NCBI GenBank assembly: GCA_947589635.1
Contig: CANQCC010000099.1
Coordinates: 1-5,213 of the forward strand
Length of the DNA: 5,213 nucleotides
Direction: 5' to 3'
From: an uncultured Clostridia bacterium
Lineage (GTDB): Bacteria > Bacillota > Clostridia > Christensenellales > CAG-917
Position numbers and translations under genes: made by a program. Positions 5,006 through 5,213 of this stretch are shown here, one piece after another. The notes under the pieces are model-generated. The model saw nothing but the letters and a program-made list of their open reading frames with translations, did no database searches and was not told the DNA's origin. How positions within the stretch are numbered: the first letter of the stretch is position 1; each line of letters opens with the position of its first letter.

Positions 5006-5029
5006 CGATTTGTGTTTTATGACAAATCG
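5006..5029. other. Perfect 8-bp hairpin between the nifU stop and its terminator
   Basis: CGATTTGT (5006-5013) pairs with ACAAATCG (5022-5029) around an 8-nt loop. It has no T run on either side, so it is not a terminator by itself. It would lie in the 3' untranslated end of the NifU/IscU transcript, 15 bp after the stop, and could protect or process the transcript end. No known motif is recognised. Confidence 0.5.
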
Positions 5030-5044
5030 CAGTGCGTCAAAGTC

Positions 5045-5213
5045 TCAGGCCTGCTTGCTTTGGTTTTGCTCGTAGTTTTCGATCGCGGCGCGGATGGCGT
5101 CCTCGGCAAGCACGGAGCAATGTATCTTTTGCGGAGGCAGCTCGCCAAGCTCGTCTATGTCCTGTTTGTTGGTAAGTTTAAGCGCCTCGTCCACCGTCTT
5201 GCCTATTATCATG
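5045..5213 (-). CDS. nifU: Fe-S cluster assembly scaffold protein NifU/IscU, C-terminal part, cut by window edge
   Basis: The last 55 codons and the TGA stop (5045-5047) are present; the 5' part lies beyond the right edge. The visible part reads GKTVDEALKLTNKQDIDELG and then LPPQKIHCSVLAEDAIRAAI, almost the textbook C-terminus of IscU. It includes the invariant His-Cys pair, the last of the cluster-binding ligands (His105-Cys106 in E. coli IscU). The K-x-H-C sequence separates it from SufU, which has Lys in place of the His. IscU-type scaffolds build a [2Fe-2S] cluster from sulfur delivered by the cysteine desulfurase IscS/NifS and pass it to client proteins in the cytosol. In Clostridia such genes usually follow an iscS/nifS gene, which would be outside this window. 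A hydrophilic, Gln-rich tail of about ten residues ends the protein. It is the end of its operon, as a terminator follows. Confidence 0.9.
   Translation of the reverse strand, partial: MIIGKTVDEALKLTNKQDIDELGELPPQKIHCSVLAEDAIRAAIENYEQNQSKQA

Overview
The window looks like a piece of chromosome from a low-to-mid-GC, monoderm-type Firmicute, probably an uncultivated member of the Clostridia. The evidence is strong AGGAGG-type ribosome binding sites, TTGACA/TATAAT-type promoters, a DegV-family protein, a Clostridium-type NifU/IscU scaffold, two lipoproteins with textbook lipoboxes, and a membrane-anchored HtrA-like protease without a PDZ domain. Placement below class (a Christensenellales-like gut lineage would fit the style of the large lipoprotein) is only a guess. 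There is no sign of phage, IS element, CRISPR or tRNA.

Layout from left to right. The 5' part of a degV-like gene (minus, 1-176, cut by the edge) diverges from an HtrA-like trypsin-fold serine protease (plus, 398-1540), with a good promoter for each in the 221-bp gap. After the protease comes a hairpin terminator (1581-1609) with a second, similar hairpin behind it. Next is a 100-aa XRE-family DNA-binding protein (minus, 1681-1983). It diverges from a 548-aa lipoprotein of unknown function (plus, 2176-3822), built from two similar halves. The gap between them holds a near-consensus promoter for the lipoprotein and a perfect 8-bp inverted repeat just upstream of it, a natural candidate operator for the XRE protein.

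A bidirectional terminator (3856-3885) ends the lipoprotein gene. It is followed by a nested tandem repeat (about 3902-4020): 24/25-bp units arranged as an exact 49-bp duplication. A 157-aa small lipoprotein (minus, 4056-4529) points into this repeat, so its transcript should carry the repeat in its 3' untranslated end. Its promoter sits so close to the ATG that the message may be leaderless. A 44-aa single-pass membrane peptide (plus, 4690-4824) with a perfect Shine-Dalgarno follows, ending in a long 20-bp-armed hairpin. The window closes with the 3' part of a NifU/IscU Fe-S scaffold gene (minus, 5045-5213) and its own terminator.

Each gene appears to be its own transcription unit, with terminators separating most of them. 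The only plausible regulatory partnership visible is the XRE protein with the divergent large lipoprotein. Most of the window is ordinary accessory/cell-envelope territory. The repeat array, the divergent regulator/lipoprotein pair, the possible leaderless lipoprotein and the 44-aa peptide are the parts that merit a second look. I did not find convincing evidence of a complete new multi-gene system.
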